Assembly: GCA_963705155.1 (NCBI GenBank)
Contig: CAVPJC010000017.1
Coordinates: 1 to 64,000, forward strand
Source of the DNA: CAVPJC01 sp963705155
GTDB lineage: Bacteria; Chloroflexota; Anaerolineae; Anaerolineales; UBA4823
Length of the DNA stretch: 64,000 nucleotides
Direction of reading: 5' to 3'
The notes beneath the pieces were generated by a model, which was not told the DNA's origin, ran no database searches, and was given only the letters and a program-made list of their open reading frames with translations. Positions 1 through 10,646 of the stretch are shown piece by piece. Made by a program: the position numbers and the translations under genes. The stretch's first letter is position 1; every line of letters starts with the position of its first letter.

Positions 1-119
1 GCAAAATAGACCGGCGCCGCATGCGGCTCGCCATTCTCCCCACAGGTGGCAAGGGTCATGGCAGCCAGATCGAGCAACTCGAAGAGCGCCGGGTGGGCTA
101 TTTTTGCATTCCGGTCCAT
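1..119 (-). CDS. Pyridoxamine 5'-phosphate oxidase-like FMN-binding protein (5' part only)
   Basis: The start and first 39 residues of a protein lie here; the rest runs off the left edge. It opens MDRNAKIAHPALFELL and continues with T-L-A-T-C-G-E-N-G-E-P-H-A-A-P-V-Y-F. This is the typical first strand pair of split-barrel PNPOx-like flavoproteins (T-L-x-T-x-x-x-x-G-x-P-x-x-x-P-V). The start codon lies inside the 3' end of ubiX in another frame (22-nt overlap), so the gene is translationally coupled to it. The family binds FMN, F420 or haem, and the fragment cannot say which. The call rests on one motif. Confidence 0.55.
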   Translation of the reverse strand, partial: MDRNAKIAHPALFELLDLAAMTLATCGENGEPHAAPVYF

Positions 120-696
120 TCGGTGTACCCCTGATTCTCAATGCCCAGGCGCGCCAGCACGCGCCCGACGGTGTTGGTGACAACATCATCCAGGGTTTGC
201 GGGCGGCATAAAAGGCCGGCACGGGTGGAAAGATGACCGCTCCAGCTTCAGCGGCCTGGTCCATGAGACGAATGTGGCCGCGATGCAGCGGGGTTTCGCG
301 CACCACCAGCACCAGCGGCCGGCCCTCCTTAAGGGTCACATCTGCCGAGCGGGTGATCAGGTCACTGGCGTATGAATTGGCGATGGCCGATAGGGTCTTG
401 ATCGAGCACGGGATCACGACCATCCCCATGGTGTTGAAGGACCCGGAAGCGATCGCCGCGCCGATATCGGCATGATCGTAGTTAAAGTCCGCCAGGTCGG
501 TTACATCACTCACCTTCCAGCTGGTTTCCTGAGCGATGGTGGCGCGGGCTGCCGGCGAGAGCACCAGGTGCGATGCAATCCCGGTTGGACGCAGCATCTG
601 CAGCAGGCGAATGCCCAGGATCACCCCGGAGGCGCCGGTGATGCCGACCACAAGCCTGCCGGGTTTCACGTTTGAAATTTCCTCAGCTCCGGTCAT
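98..696 (-). CDS. ubiX: Flavin prenyltransferase UbiX (one frameshift)
   Basis: UbiX makes prenylated FMN from FMN and dimethylallyl phosphate, the cofactor of UbiD-type decarboxylases in quinone and aromatic-acid metabolism. The N-terminus has G-I-T-G-A-S-G-V near residue 20. The middle reads M-V-V-I-P-C-S-I-K-T-L-S-A-I-A and later R-P-L-V-L-V-V-R-E-T-P-L-H, both family hallmarks. The C-terminal R-P-Q-T-L-D-D-V-V and G-R-V-L-A-R-L-G-I-E-N lie in another frame, so one base is missing around 195-212. The corrected product is about 199 residues, the normal size. The start ATG overlaps the ubiE stop (ATGA). A UbiD partner is not in the window. Confidence 0.88.
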
Positions 697-1393
697 TTTA
701 CACCCCAGTGGATGGCAATCGTCCCCAGCATCAATCGTTTGAAGCCCACTTGTTGAAAACCCGCAGATGCCAGGCGATCGGCCAACGGTTCGGCTGCCAA
801 AAATTTTTCGGTAGAATCGGGCAGATACGAATAGGCGTCGCTTTGCCCGGTGATGATTTTTCCGAGTGCAGGGATGACCATGTGAAGGTGGAAGTTGATG
901 AACGGTGAAAGCCAGTTTCGCGGCGGGCGGGTGGTATCGAGGGTCACGATCCGGCCGCCGGAACGCAGCACCCGATACTGCTCTGCCAGGGCGCGGGCAG
1001 GTCGCTCACATTTCGCAGCAGAAAACCCGAGACCACTGCATCAAAGGCGGCATCCTGGTAGGGAAGCTGCAGGGCGTCGGCAGCGGACCAATCCAGCTGC
1101 CTGCTCTGGCTGCGCTTCTGTCCGACCAGCATCATCTCGATGGTAAAATCCGACGCCACGGCCAGACACTCGGGACATTGGCGCAGGGCTTCGCGGGCCA
1201 GATCACCCGTCCCGGCGCCCAGGTCCAGAAGGCTGCTGCCTGCCGCCAGCTGCGCACGCCGGATCACTTCCCGGCGCCAGCGCACATCCTGTCCTGCCGT
1301 CATCAAACGGTTCATTAAGTCATATCGCTGTGCAATGCGAGCAAACATTCCCTGAACATAGCGGGCTCGCTCATTGCCTTTCAAATTCGCCAT
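693..1393 (-). CDS. ubiE: Demethylmenaquinone/ubiquinone C-methyltransferase UbiE/MenG (one frameshift)
   Basis: SAM-dependent methylation of the quinone ring, the last step of menaquinone synthesis. The glycine-rich SAM motif L-L-D-L-G-A-G-T-G-D-L-A is near residue 57 and the UbiE signature R-Y-D-L-M-N-R-L near residue 25. The second signature G-G-R-I-V-T-L-D and the tail are in another frame, joined as V-S-D-L-P / R-A-L-A-E-Q-Y-R-V-L, so one base is missing around 985-1000. The start at 1393 (MANLKGNERARY) is preferred to an upstream one because family homology begins there. The 3' end overlaps ubiX by ATGA. An anaerobe using menaquinone is implied, so menG may be the better name. Confidence 0.88.
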
Positions 1394-1663
1394 AATTTCT
1401 CCATGTGCACGAATCCTACCACGAAGGACGCAAAAACGCTCTCTGGGAATCACCATGCACGCGCCCGGATCCGGAAAACATCCCGGTAAATCTGATGATG
1501 CCGCCGGAAAGCTGAGCTATTCAGCCTGGCGAATGGTAAAATGGAACCCCTGGTCCGCAAGCCCGGCCGGCAGAACCCGGCGGCGGCGCGCGCTTATCCC
1601 GGAATAATTGGTGTTATACTTATGATAAATATTTTCATTATCGGTACTGGATTGTAGAATACT

Positions 1664-2644
1664 ATGGCCCTCGACCGCTTCGGAAGAAATATTCACTACC
1701 TGCGCATCAGCCTGACCGATCACTGCAACCTGCGCTGCGTGTACTGCATGCCGGAAGATATGACCTTCCGCCCCAACGCCGAGCTGATGCAAGATGATGA
1801 GCTGATTCTGCTGGTGCGCCTGTTCACCAGCCTGGGTTTCGACAAGTTCCGCCTGACCGGCGGCGAACCCACCGTACGGGCGCACGTCGTTGACCTGGTG
1901 CGAGAGATTGCCGCAACTCCCGGTGTGCGCTCGCTTTCCATGACCACCAACGGCGTCCTGCTGGACCGCCTGGCCCGCCCGCTGGCACAGGCGGGTTTGC
2001 AGCGTGTCAATGTCAGCATCGACACATTAGACCCGGAAAAATTCCGCCGGGTGACGCGCTGGGGGTCGTATGAGGATGTCTGGCGAGGCATCCTGGCTGC
2101 TGAAGAGGCCGGATTGACCCCGCTCAAGCTGAATGCGGTAGTGGTGCGCGGTTATAACGAAGCCGATGTGGTTGATCTGGCCGGCCTGACGCTGGAGCAC
2201 CCCTGGCAGATGCGTTTTATCGAGATGATGCCATTTGCCGGAGCCACCGACTTGCAGCTCAAGCAGGTGGTGACTGCCGCCGAGATCCAGGCGCGCATTG
2301 AAGCCGTCCACGGCCCGCTGCAGGTCGCTAACGACGGAGCGCTGGATGGCGAGGCCCGCCTGTTCCACCTGCCGGGGGCGCAGGGAGATGTGGGTTTCAT
2401 CTCATCGGTTACCGAGCCGTTTTGTGCAGCCTGCACACGCGCCCGCCTCACCGCCGATGGGCGCCTGCGCCTGTGCCTGCTGCGCGAGGGCGAGGTAGAC
2501 TTGCTCACACCGCTGCGGACCGGCGCCACCCTGGAAGAGTTACGCCAGATCATCTTGAACGGCATCTGGTATAAACCCTGGGGGCATGGTCTGGCTCAAG
2601 GGGTTATCCCTCTGAATCGCGTCATGAGCGAAATCGGGGGTTGA
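1664..2644 (+). CDS. moaA: GTP 3',8-cyclase MoaA
   Basis: Radical-SAM enzyme that converts GTP to 3',8-cyclo-GTP, the first step of molybdopterin synthesis. The N-terminal SAM cluster motif is C21-N-L-R-C25-V-Y-C28. The MoaA-specific second [4Fe-4S] cluster is supplied by C254, C257 and C271 (F-C-A-A-C-T-R...L-R-L-C-L-L). The protein ends in the conserved Gly-Gly tail that the reaction needs. At 326 residues it has the usual length and is uninterrupted. It starts about 270 bp from the divergent ubiE gene. No other moa/moe genes are nearby, and no strong ribosome-binding site was seen. Confidence 0.95.
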   Translation: MALDRFGRNIHYLRISLTDHCNLRCVYCMPEDMTFRPNAELMQDDELILLVRLFTSLGFDKFRLTGGEPTVRAHVVDLVREIAATPGVRSLSMTTNGVLLDRLARPLAQAGLQRVNVSIDTLDPEKFRRVTRWGSYEDVWRGILAAEEAGLTPLKLNAVVVRGYNEADVVDLAGLTLEHPWQMRFIEMMPFAGATDLQLKQVVTAAEIQARIEAVHGPLQVANDGALDGEARLFHLPGAQGDVGFISSVTEPFCAACTRARLTADGRLRLCLLREGEVDLLTPLRTGATLEELRQIILNGIWYKPWGHGLAQGVIPLNRVMSEIGG

Positions 2645-2676
2645 TTTAGAAAATTTATTCAGTTCAGGGGTATAGG

Positions 2677-3397
2677 ATGCCGTTTAAAAATGTGCGCGCC
2701 GTGGTGTTCGATCTGGATGGAACGCTGCGGCACAGCCGACCGGCTTATAACGATGTATTTTTTGAAATCGCAGCCCGCCTGGGGACGGAAGATGTGGCAG
2801 AAAATCGTAAACGCAGTATGCGTTGGCTGCATTACTACTGGGCGCAGTCTCCCGAGTTATTGGAAGATACGGAAACCTACGGGGATAACCAGGAAGATTT
2901 TTGGACCAACCATGCCCGGCGCGCTCTATCTGCCCTGGGATGTCTCCCCGGATCAGGCGCTGCACCTGGCGCCCGAGATCTACCGGCACATGACCGAGAC
3001 CTTTAAACCCGAAGATTGGGTCCCACAAGATGTGCCGCTGGCGCTGCAGGCGTTAAGATCATCGGGCTTCCGCCTGGCGGTGCTGTCCAACCGGTCGCGA
3101 TCCTTTCAGGAACAGCTTGAGACGATCGGGTTGGCAGGCTTTTTTGAGTTTGCCCTGGCAGCCGGTGAAATCGACTCCTGGAAACCTGATCCGGGGGGGT
3201 TTCAGCATGCAGTCGATCTCTTGAAGACCCCGGCCGAAGAGACACTCTATGTGGGGGATAATTATTACGCCGATGTGGTGGGCGCCCGCCGCGCCGGCCT
3301 GCAGGCGCTGTTGATCGATCCCGACAGCACCTTCCCGGATGCCGACTGCGCCGTTATCCGCTCGATGGCAGACCTGCCGGCCCTGCTGGCTGCCTGA
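2677..3397 (+). CDS. HAD-superfamily phosphatase (one frameshift)
   Basis: Haloacid-dehalogenase-type phosphatase. Motif I is V-V-F-D-L-D-G-T-L (nucleophile and acid Asp), motif II is L-A-V-L-S-N-R-S, the motif III Lys is in S-W-K-P-D-P, and motif IV is L-Y-V-G-D-N-Y-Y-A-D-V. The N-terminal 75 or so residues are in one frame and the rest in another, so an indel lies around 2910-2930. An alpha-helical cap sits between motifs I and II (about residues 20-100). The corrected length of about 240 residues matches PGP/YjjG-like members. The substrate is unknown. The gene follows moaA by 32 bp with an A-G-G-G-G ribosome-binding site and converges on the DUF92 gene with 1 bp between the stops. Confidence 0.85.
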
Positions 3398-3398
3398 T

Positions 3399-4222
3399 CT
3401 ATCGGGCGACCAGCCACAGCCAGGCAAGCGCTGCAAAGATCGCCCCCACCAGTGAACTGGCGAAATTGACCAGGTCGTTGTTCATCCAGCGCAGGCCGCG
3501 CAGGGGGCGGGTGGCGCTGCCGCAGTGGTGCTGCGGGTATCGTTCGGTCTCTTTTTGACAGATCGGGCACCAGTAGATCGCCTGGAGTGTGGCGCCCAGC
3601 AGCGAATTCGAAGGTCGACCCCAGCAGCCCGGCAAGCACAATGGCTGCCAGGCTGCCGGCAGCGCCGTTCGGTGGTTGTACCAGGGCCAGGGCGGGCAGG
3701 GCGATTACCAGCGAGCCCGCCAGTGCTGCCAGATAGCCCAGCGCCGACACTCCCCCGGAGGTGCCCTCTTCCACAATTTTCCCGGTTGTGATGAGCCGCG
3801 GCGGTGTGCGGTTGAAAACGCCCAGCTCGGTGGCCCAGGTATCGGCATTTACCGCCGCCATGGCCCCGGCAAAAGCCAGCCAGGGCCAGTCTTGCCCCGG
3901 GTAGGCGGCATGGCAGACTGCCAACAGGACGCCAGCGCCGCCGTTTGCCAGCACCTGAGCCCAATCGCGCCGGGAGCCCTTGGCATATTTTTGGCTGCCA
4001 GGCTGTTTACGGCGGGCGAAAGACGGGACAGGGCGCTGGAGGTGACTGAAAAAGATCAGCAGCAGGGCGGCCCAGGAAAGCCCGCCTAACCCGAAGATGA
4101 TGCCGCCCGCCAACTGCGGCCGCGACAGCCCCACTGGCAGATAGCGCGCCAACCCGCCAGGCCAGCAGCCCAATAGCTGCGCCCAGCAGAAGCCCGATGA
4201 ATAACTGGTAAACCATGTGCAT
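3399..4222 (-). CDS. DUF92 family integral membrane protein (two frameshifts)
   Basis: Polytopic membrane protein of the DUF92 (TIGR00297) family. Related members include the phytyl-phosphate kinase VTE6, so a role in isoprenoid-phosphate salvage is possible but unproven here. Diagnostic pieces are A-D-T-W-A-T-E-L-G, then T-T-G-K-I-V-E-E-G-T-S-G-G-V-S, and the C-terminal N-D-L-V-N-F-A-S-S-L-V-G-A. The first helix begins M-V-Y-Q-L-F-I-G-L-L-L-G. Frame changes around 4110 and 3610 reconnect an otherwise continuous protein of about 270 residues. The start is taken as M-H-M-V-Y-Q (4222 or 4216). Confidence 0.78.
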
Positions 4223-4289
4223 ATGCGGGGAAAAACTGTGGATAACTGGCGGGATAACGGTGGATAAAGGCATCTGGCTGGGGGAAAAC

Positions 4290-5245
4290 TTAACGGTTTT
4301 GCAGGATAAAAAACACAGCAAATAAAAATATAACCGATACCAATGCTCCACTTCCCCACAGGATATAAGCCAGGGTCTGGCCTGGAGAAGCACCGGGCGA
4401 ACCCGGCTGGCAGATTTGCTCCGGGCGGCGTTTCCTCTCGGCGGAAGAAAACCAGCCCCACAAAAAATCAATCAAAAAAAAGAAGACGCTGAGAATGGGC
4501 AGCAGCAGCAAACGTACAGCCGGAACGGCTTCGGCGCCAGCGATGAAGCCCAGCACGACCTGGGCGCGCCCGGGGGCAATCAGACTGACCCAGGTGAGCA
4601 TCAACAGATTGAAGACCAGCCCGCCGAGCAAAAGCAGCCGGGCCGGCCGCGCCTGCCAGACGCGCACCAGCAAAAAGCCGGGGTACACCGACCGCTCCGG
4701 CAGCGGTGAAAGCGAACCCAGCTCCGAAAACTGGCGGTAGGCCTGCAGAAATTCATCCCGGTCTGCCGGTGAAATGGCGAAGATGACGTCCGGCGTGCCA
4801 ATCAAAAGCAGGCGAGAAGCGCTGGCTGCCAGGTATTCCACCGCACCGCCCCCCTGCAAGCGGCGCAATCCCAGCACACCCCCGGGCCAGCGCAGCCAGG
4901 GCAGCGGCAGGGCAGGCGACTGCTCTTCGGATTTGCGGATCCACAACACCCGGTCGATTGGGATGTCTTCAATTCCAACCCCCAGTGCAGGCGCAGGCCA
5001 TCGCGTTCCAACGTGTAGGCAGCAGATCGCAGGGCGTAGGCGCGGTAAGCCAGCATGGGAACCAGAGCCATTGCAATCAGCGCCGGCAGCAGGGCAGCCA
5101 CAAAAACAGGGCCAATGTCGGCCTGTGCGGCCTGCCACAGGCCCCAGGCGCTGATCGCACCAGAAGCGATGGCGGCTGCCTGGAAGAGCCAAGCCCAGCC
5201 TGCGCTCGGGATGGAAGAAGTTCGATTCTGCTCATTGGTTGTCAT
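4290..5245 (-). CDS. Membrane protein with bacterial PH-like domain (one frameshift)
   Basis: Two N-terminal transmembrane helices (roughly residues 14-65) are followed by a PH-like segment (Y-T-L-E-R-D-G-L-R-L-H-W-G, then I-P-I-D-R-V-L-W-I, and later L-L-I-G-T-P-D-V-I-F-A-I-S-P-A-D), then two or three further helices near the C-terminus. This resembles bPH-type membrane proteins of Gram-positives and Chloroflexota. An indel around 4960-4975 separates the two halves. The function is not known. It lies 67 bp upstream of DUF92 on the same strand. The family call rests on pattern and layout only. Confidence 0.6.
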
Positions 5246-5315
5246 TTATACCACAACGGACCGTGCAGTACGGATATTCTTCGCTTACAAAAAGCCCTGC
5301 GTTGAGAGCAAAGCG

Positions 5316-5341
5316 CCCTGGTCGGCCTTTCGCGACCAGGG
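5316..5341 (-). terminator. Candidate terminator hairpin downstream of the SIMPL gene
   Basis: Perfect 9-bp inverted repeat CCCTGGTCG / CGACCAGGG with an 8-nt loop, 15 nt beyond the SIMPL stop codon. On the minus strand it is followed by a weak T-containing stretch (CGCTTTGC). It is a plausible intrinsic terminator without a strong U-tract. Confidence 0.5.
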
Positions 5342-5355
5342 GGTTTTGACGGATC

Positions 5356-6099
5356 TTATTTGATATTGTAGATGATATTGACATCCACCGAGAGCACCAT
5401 CTGCCCAGGTGAGACCGGCACGCGGCACCGCCCACGCCGCCCAGCCCTTCGCTCGTAAGCCGGCATGGGTACGCTGCCGCCGTACACGTTGATGGTCTGG
5501 ATCTTCGACCAGGGTCACTCCGGCAGGCTTCGGCCAGCTCCTGGGCCTGGGTACGGGCATCGGCCACGGCGCGACGCGGCGCCTCAGCTAGGGCTTTGCT
5601 TTCGATCAGCAGCATCGAACTGGATGCTGTTGATCGAGTTGGCGCCGGCCTTCACGGCTGCCGCCAGCACATCACCCATCTTGGTGATGTCACGCAGGGT
5701 GACGTACACGGTGTTATCCACCATGTAATTGATCGCACCGGTCAGTTTGCCGTTGTTATCATACTGCTGCTGCGGGGCGATGCTGAAGTTGGTGGTCTGG
5801 ATGTCCTTTGGGTCGATCTTGAAGGTCTTGAGAGCGTCGGCCACTTTCTGCGAGTTGGCCGTGTTGGTATCCACCACCTCCGCCGCGTCGCTCCCTCACT
5901 GTGCACGCCGATCGAGATGTAGATGATGTCGGGGTTCAAGTAGACCTTGCCGTTGCCGCTGACATTGAGCGTGCGGGGCGGGGGCGCGGCGCTGGTCATC
6001 AGATTGCGCCCGGGCAGTGCTGAAAGCTGCGCTGCCGAGGGCGCTGACCAGAGCGGCTGCCAGCAGTAAGCTGGCGATGATCAAAGTATTTTTACGCAT
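5356..6099 (-). CDS. Secreted SIMPL-domain (DUF541) protein, several frameshifts
   Basis: The N-terminal signal peptide runs about residues 1-30 (M-R-K-N-T-L-I-I-A-S-L-L-L-A-A-A ... S-T-A-R-A-Q). The mature part has the SIMPL/DUF541 pattern: L-N-V-S-G-N-G-K-V-Y-L-N-P-D, then I-G-V-H-S-E-G, then the N-S-Q-K-V-A-D-A-L-K helix, D-I-Q-T-T-N-F-S-I-A-P-Q and the final V-L-S-V-D-V-N-I-I-Y-N-I-K. At least four frame changes (about 5975, 5895, 5600 and 5450) interrupt it, while the corrected size of about 250 residues is normal. SIMPL proteins are periplasmic or cell-surface proteins of unclear function. Confidence 0.75.
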
Positions 6100-6264
6100 G
6101 GGTTCATCTCCTTAATCGTTCCATTCCTTTCGAGATACGCTTTTGGCGCTTTACACATTGAGTGTATTGGGGTTATGACGCTGCTTCGATCTGAAATGTT
6201 CCACGGCAGGCAGGATTTCAAACAGAATTCTTACATAAAACGCATGTTCGCTTAATCAGGCTAA

Positions 6265-6273
6265 TGTTATAAT
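6265..6273 (+). promoter_or_regulatory. Extended -10 element upstream of clpC
   Basis: TG-T-TATAAT (TG at 6265, hexamer 6268-6273), 111 bp before clpC. No convincing -35 hexamer sits 17 bp upstream, which is common for extended -10 promoters. No CIRCE-type (TTAGCACTC) inverted repeat was found in this 284-bp divergent region. The rest of 6100-6383 shows nothing recognisable. Confidence 0.4.
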
Positions 6274-6383
6274 CTCAGAACTTATGCAGTTGGTGGGATG
6301 ATGCACCTCCCCTGAACTGCGTAACTCTTAAACAGATTTGTATGGTATTAGCGTTTACCTGCTCCTGAAAAGGACTTTCTCCT

Positions 6384-8871
6384 ATGATGCGATTTGACCG
6401 TTTCACCGAGCGCGCCCAGGAAGCGGCCCAGCGGGCTGCTGAAATCATCCAGCGCTACGGGCACAACCAGATTGATACCGAGCACATCCTGCTGGCGCTG
6501 ATCGAGCAGCCGCAGGGTGTGATCCCGCAAATATTGGAATATCTGAAGGTCGATTCCGCGGTGCTGACCGAGCGGCTGGATTACATCCTGCGCACCAGCC
6601 CCAAAGCCAACATCTTTGGCGGCGGCGCCGGGCAGATCTTCATCACCCCGCGCGTCAAGCGCATTATCGATCTGGCCAACGAAGAAGCCAACCGACTGAA
6701 AGATGAATACATCTCAACCGAGCACATCTTCCTGGCGATTTTGAGCGAGCGCAGCACCCCGGCAGCCCGCCTGCTGGAAGGGGCCGGGGTGACCCGCGAC
6801 CGCGTGTACGACGCCATCCAGCAAATCCGCGGCGGGCAGCGCGTGACCGACCCGCAGGCCGAAACCCGCTACCGCACGCTCGAAAAATACTCGCGCGACC
6901 TGACCCAGCCTGGCCCGTGAAGGCAAGCTGGACCCGGTGATCGGCCGTGATAATGAAATCCTGCGCGTGATGCAGATCCTCTCCCGCCGCACCAAGAATA
7001 ACCCGGTGCTGATCGGCGAGGCCGGCGTGGGTAAAACCGCCATCGTTGAAGGCCTGGCGCAGAAGATCGCCACCAACGATGTGCCTGAAATCCTGACCGG
7101 CAAGCGGGTCGATGTCGCTGGATCTGGGCGCGATGATCGCCGGCTCGCGTTTCCGCGGCGAGTTCGAAGAGCGCCTCAAGGTCGCCATTGAAGAAATGCA
7201 GCGGGCTGCCGGCGAGGTGATCCTGTTCATCGACGAGCTGCACACGGTGGTGGGCGCCGGAGCGGCCCAGGGCGCCATGGACGCTTCCAATATGCTCAAG
7301 CCGGCCCTGGCGCGCGGCGAGCTGCAGTGCATCGGCGCGACCACGCTGGATGAGTACCATAAACACATCGAAAAGGACGCCGCCCTGGAGCGCCGTTTTG
7401 CGCCGGTGTATGTGGAAGAGCCCAGCGTGGATGACACAATTCAGATGCTGCGCGGTCTGCGCGACCGCTACGAAGCCCACCACAAGGTGCGCTTCTCAGA
7501 CGACGCCCTGGTGGCGGCGGCGCGGCTTTCTTCCCGCTATGTCACCGACCGCCACCTGCCCGATAAAGCCATCGACCTGATGGACGAGGCGGCTGCCAAG
7601 CTGCGTGTGGCGCTTTATTCCCTGCCGCCGGACTTGAAGATTGCCAAAACCGAGATCGACCGCCTGTCTGCTGAAGAAGAGCAGGCCGGCGTGGAGCGCG
7701 ATTACGAACGCGCCGCTCAGAAGAAGGCCGAGCGCCTGCGCCTGGAAACAGAATTTCAGGAAAAGCGCGACCAGTGGGAAGCGGAACACCAACTGGACGA
7801 GGTGGTGGATGTCAATGACATCGCCGAGGTGGTGGCGCAGTGGACGGGCATCCCGGTGACCCAGATGATGGAAACCGAGTCCACGAAACTGCTGCAAATG
7901 GAGCAGCGGCTGCACGAGCGCATCAAAGGCCAGGATGAGGCCATCGGCGCCATTTCAGACGCCATCCGGCGCGCCCGCTCGGGTCTCAAAGACCCGCGCC
8001 GCCCCAACGGTTCGTTCATCTTCATCGGTCCATCGGGCGTCGGCAAAACCGAGCTTGCCAAGGCTCTGGCCGAATTTTTGTTCGATGACGAAGACGCCCT
8101 GGTGCGCATTGACATGAGCGAGTACCGCGAACAGCACACGCGTCAGCCGCCTGTTTGGCGCCCCGCCCGGATACGTGGGCTACGAAGAAGGCGGCCAATT
8201 GACCGAGGCCGTGCGCCGCCGCCCTTACCGCGTGATCTTGTTCGATGAAATCGAAAAAGCTCACCCGGAAGTCTGGAACGCCCTGCTGCAAATCCTGGAT
8301 GATGGCCGCCTGACCGACGGTCAGGGCCGGGTGGTGGATTTCCGCAACACCGTGCTGATTATGACCAGCAACCTGGGGACCGAGTTTGTGCGCAAATCGG
8401 GCAGCCTGGGCTTCTTGCAGCGCAAGGATGACAGCGAAGAGCGGGCCGCCGCACGAGAAAATCGAGAAGGCGCTCAAGAGCACCTTCCGGCCCGAGTTCC
8501 TGAACCGCATTGATGAGATCATCACCTTCTCCCATCTCACGCTGGAACAGATGCGCGAAATCGTCGATCTGCAAATGAAGGAAGTGCAGGAGCGCCTGCA
8601 GGAACACGGCCTGAACGTGGAGCTGACCGAGGCAGGACGCAACTGGCTGGCCGACGTGGGTTACGACACCACCTTCGGCGCCCGGCCGCTGCGCCGCGCC
8701 CTGCAGAAGTACGTGGAAAGCCCGCTTTCGGTGAGCGTGCTCAGCGGTGAGTTTGCCTCAGGAGATAAGATCCTGGTGGATGTGGATCCGGAGAAGAATA
8801 TTATCGTATTTCACAAGGCTGGCGAACCCATGCCTGCCGCTCAGACGGCAGACGTAGAAGCATCTGCATGA
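6384..8871 (+). CDS. clpC: ATP-dependent unfoldase ClpC (four frameshifts)
   Basis: Hsp100 AAA+ unfoldase that feeds substrates to ClpP. The N-terminal Clp repeat domain (F-T-E-R-A-Q-E-A-A-Q-R-A-A) is followed by NBD1 (G-E-A-G-V-G-K-T, then F-I-D-E-L-H-T-V-V-G-A-G), a short middle region with UVR-like sequence (E-R-D-Y-E-R-A-A-Q-K-K-A-E-R-L) and NBD2 (G-P-S-G-V-G-K-T-E-L-A, V-I-L-F-D-E-I-E-K-A-H-P). The corrected length of about 828 residues and the short middle domain point to ClpC, not ClpB with its long coiled coil. Frames change near 6912, 7118, 8140 and 8445. The start ATG at 6384 follows an A-A-G-G-A site. clpC lies 15 bp upstream of the exchanger gene. Confidence 0.88.
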
Positions 8872-8886
8872 GCCGGCTGGCTGAAG

Positions 8887-10513
8887 ATGAGCTTGCTGGC
8901 TGACAAGATGCTGGTTTTGTTTGCCATACTGGCGCTTGGCTCGCTTGTCGGCCAATTGAGCATCCGCGGCGTTTCACTGGGCGCCGCGGGTGTTTTATTT
9001 ACCGCGCTGGTCTTTGGTCATTTTGGCGGCAGTGTGCCTAAAGAGGTGATGGACCTGGGGCTGCTGCTGTTTGTGTATGCGGTGGGGCTGCAGGCCGGGC
9101 CGCGCTTCTTCCGCACCTTCCGGCGGCACGGCCTGCGTTACGTGGCGATCGCCGGGGTCACATCGGGGACGGGGCTGCTGGCGGCTGTGGCAGCCGCCTG
9201 GTATCTCAAATTGCCCTATGCGCTGGCTACCGGTCTGTTCACCGGCGCTCTCACCTGCACACCCGCCCTGGCGGCTGCCATCGATGTCATCGAGCGCGCC
9301 ATCCCGGGCGGGAGCGCGGCCGCTTCGGTGGGCTACGGGATTGCCTATCCATTTGGCATGATCGGCGTCGTCCTGCTGATCCAATTCCTGCCCGCGCCTG
9401 ACACGCCGTAACCTGCAGCAGGAGGAGGCCCAATGGGAGCGCGAAAGACAGCTCCAGGAGCCAGCCCTCCAGGCCCGCCAGTTCCGCATCACCAACCCCA
9501 ACTGCGCCGGGCTGCGTGTGAGCGAGATCAACCCGCACCGCATGTCGCTGGCCAATATCTCACGCGTCAAGCGCGGTGAGCAAATCTTTGCAACCACCCC
9601 CGACCTGGTTTTGCAACAGGGCGATGTCGTCATGGTGGTGGGCAGCGAGGAAGAGCTGGATAAAATGCGCCTGGTGTTGGGCGAAGAGACCCGCGAGCGC
9701 ATGGATGTCAACTCGAATGTGCTCAGCGTGGATGTGGAAGTCACCGAAGAATCGCTGACCAACAAAAAACTGGCGCAGATGCGCGCCTGGGAGCGCTACA
9801 ACATCGTCATCACACGCATCCGCCGCCAGGGACTTGAGATCGCCCCAACCGGCAATGTGACCCTGGAGATGGGCGATCACATTCGCGTGGTGGGCGATAA
9901 GGCCGCGGTTGAGGCTTTTGCCGCGCTGGTCAACCGTTCGCCGCGCAAGGCCGATGAAACCCACATGGCGCCCTTCCTGGTGGGGCTGCTGGCCGGGATC
10001 GCCCTGGGAGCGCTGCCCATCTCTCTGCCCAATGGCATCCAGGTGCGCCTGGGTTCAGCGGGCGGGGCTTTCCTGGTGAGCCTGCTGGTGGGGCACTTTG
10101 GCGGCATCGGGCGTCTGCGGCTGCATGTGCCCGCTGCGGCCAAAAACCTGACCCGCGAGCTGGGCCTGATGTTATTTCTGGCAGGCGCCGGGGTGAACGC
10201 CGGGGCGCATTTTATGGAAATCTTGCGCCAGCAGGGCGCCAGCCTGCTGCTGGCAGGTGTTTTTATCACCACCAGCACGGTTCTGGCCGGTTACCTGCTG
10301 ATGGAACGGGTGTACCGCATGAATACACTTGCCAGCATGGGTGCGCTGTGCGCCTGCATGACCAACCCCCCGGGCCTGGGAGCGGCCAACAGCCAGACCG
10401 AGACCGATCTGCCCACGCTCTCATATGCCAGTGTGTACCCTGTGGCTCTGATCTTTAAAATTCTAATGGCGCAGGGGCTGGTGGAATTGCTGCGCCGCCT
10501 GGCCGGCGGGTGA
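8887..10513 (+). CDS. AspT/YidE-type membrane exchanger with two RCK_C domains (one frameshift)
   Basis: Two related membrane halves of about five helices each flank a cytosolic centre. The first half has G-L-L-L-F-V-Y-A-V-G-L-Q-A-G-P and the second E-L-G-L-M-L-F-L-A-G-A-G-V-N-A-G. The centre carries two TrkA-C (RCK_C) units: R-G-E-Q-I-F-A-T-T-P-D-L-V-L then V-M-V-V-G-S, and L-E-M-G-D-H-I-R-V-V-G-D. This is the aspartate-alanine exchanger / YidE fold. A frame change near 9405 joins L-P-A to the following coding frame. The corrected size of about 542 residues fits. The substrate cannot be told from sequence. It may be cotranscribed with clpC. Confidence 0.8.
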
Positions 10514-10646
10514 CAGTTGCATGCATTTGTCACGCTAAATGTCCCGGCTGGAGTGATGTTTGTCTAGGCAATGAGGATGTTTGCCACTAGAACTAAGCGG
10601 CAAATTTGATTACAGTGGTTATCAGCAGAAGACCGAGCCATTTCAT

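Noticed and set aside
944..1456. Longer ubiE start at 1456
   Set aside because: Family homology begins at 1393; the upstream residues do not look like coding sequence.
6100..6383. CIRCE or HAIR heat-shock operator before clpC
   Set aside because: No TTAGCACTC-type or CTTGAGT-type inverted repeat could be found.
6384..8871. clpB
   Set aside because: The middle domain is short and UVR-like and the size is about 828 residues, both of which fit ClpC.
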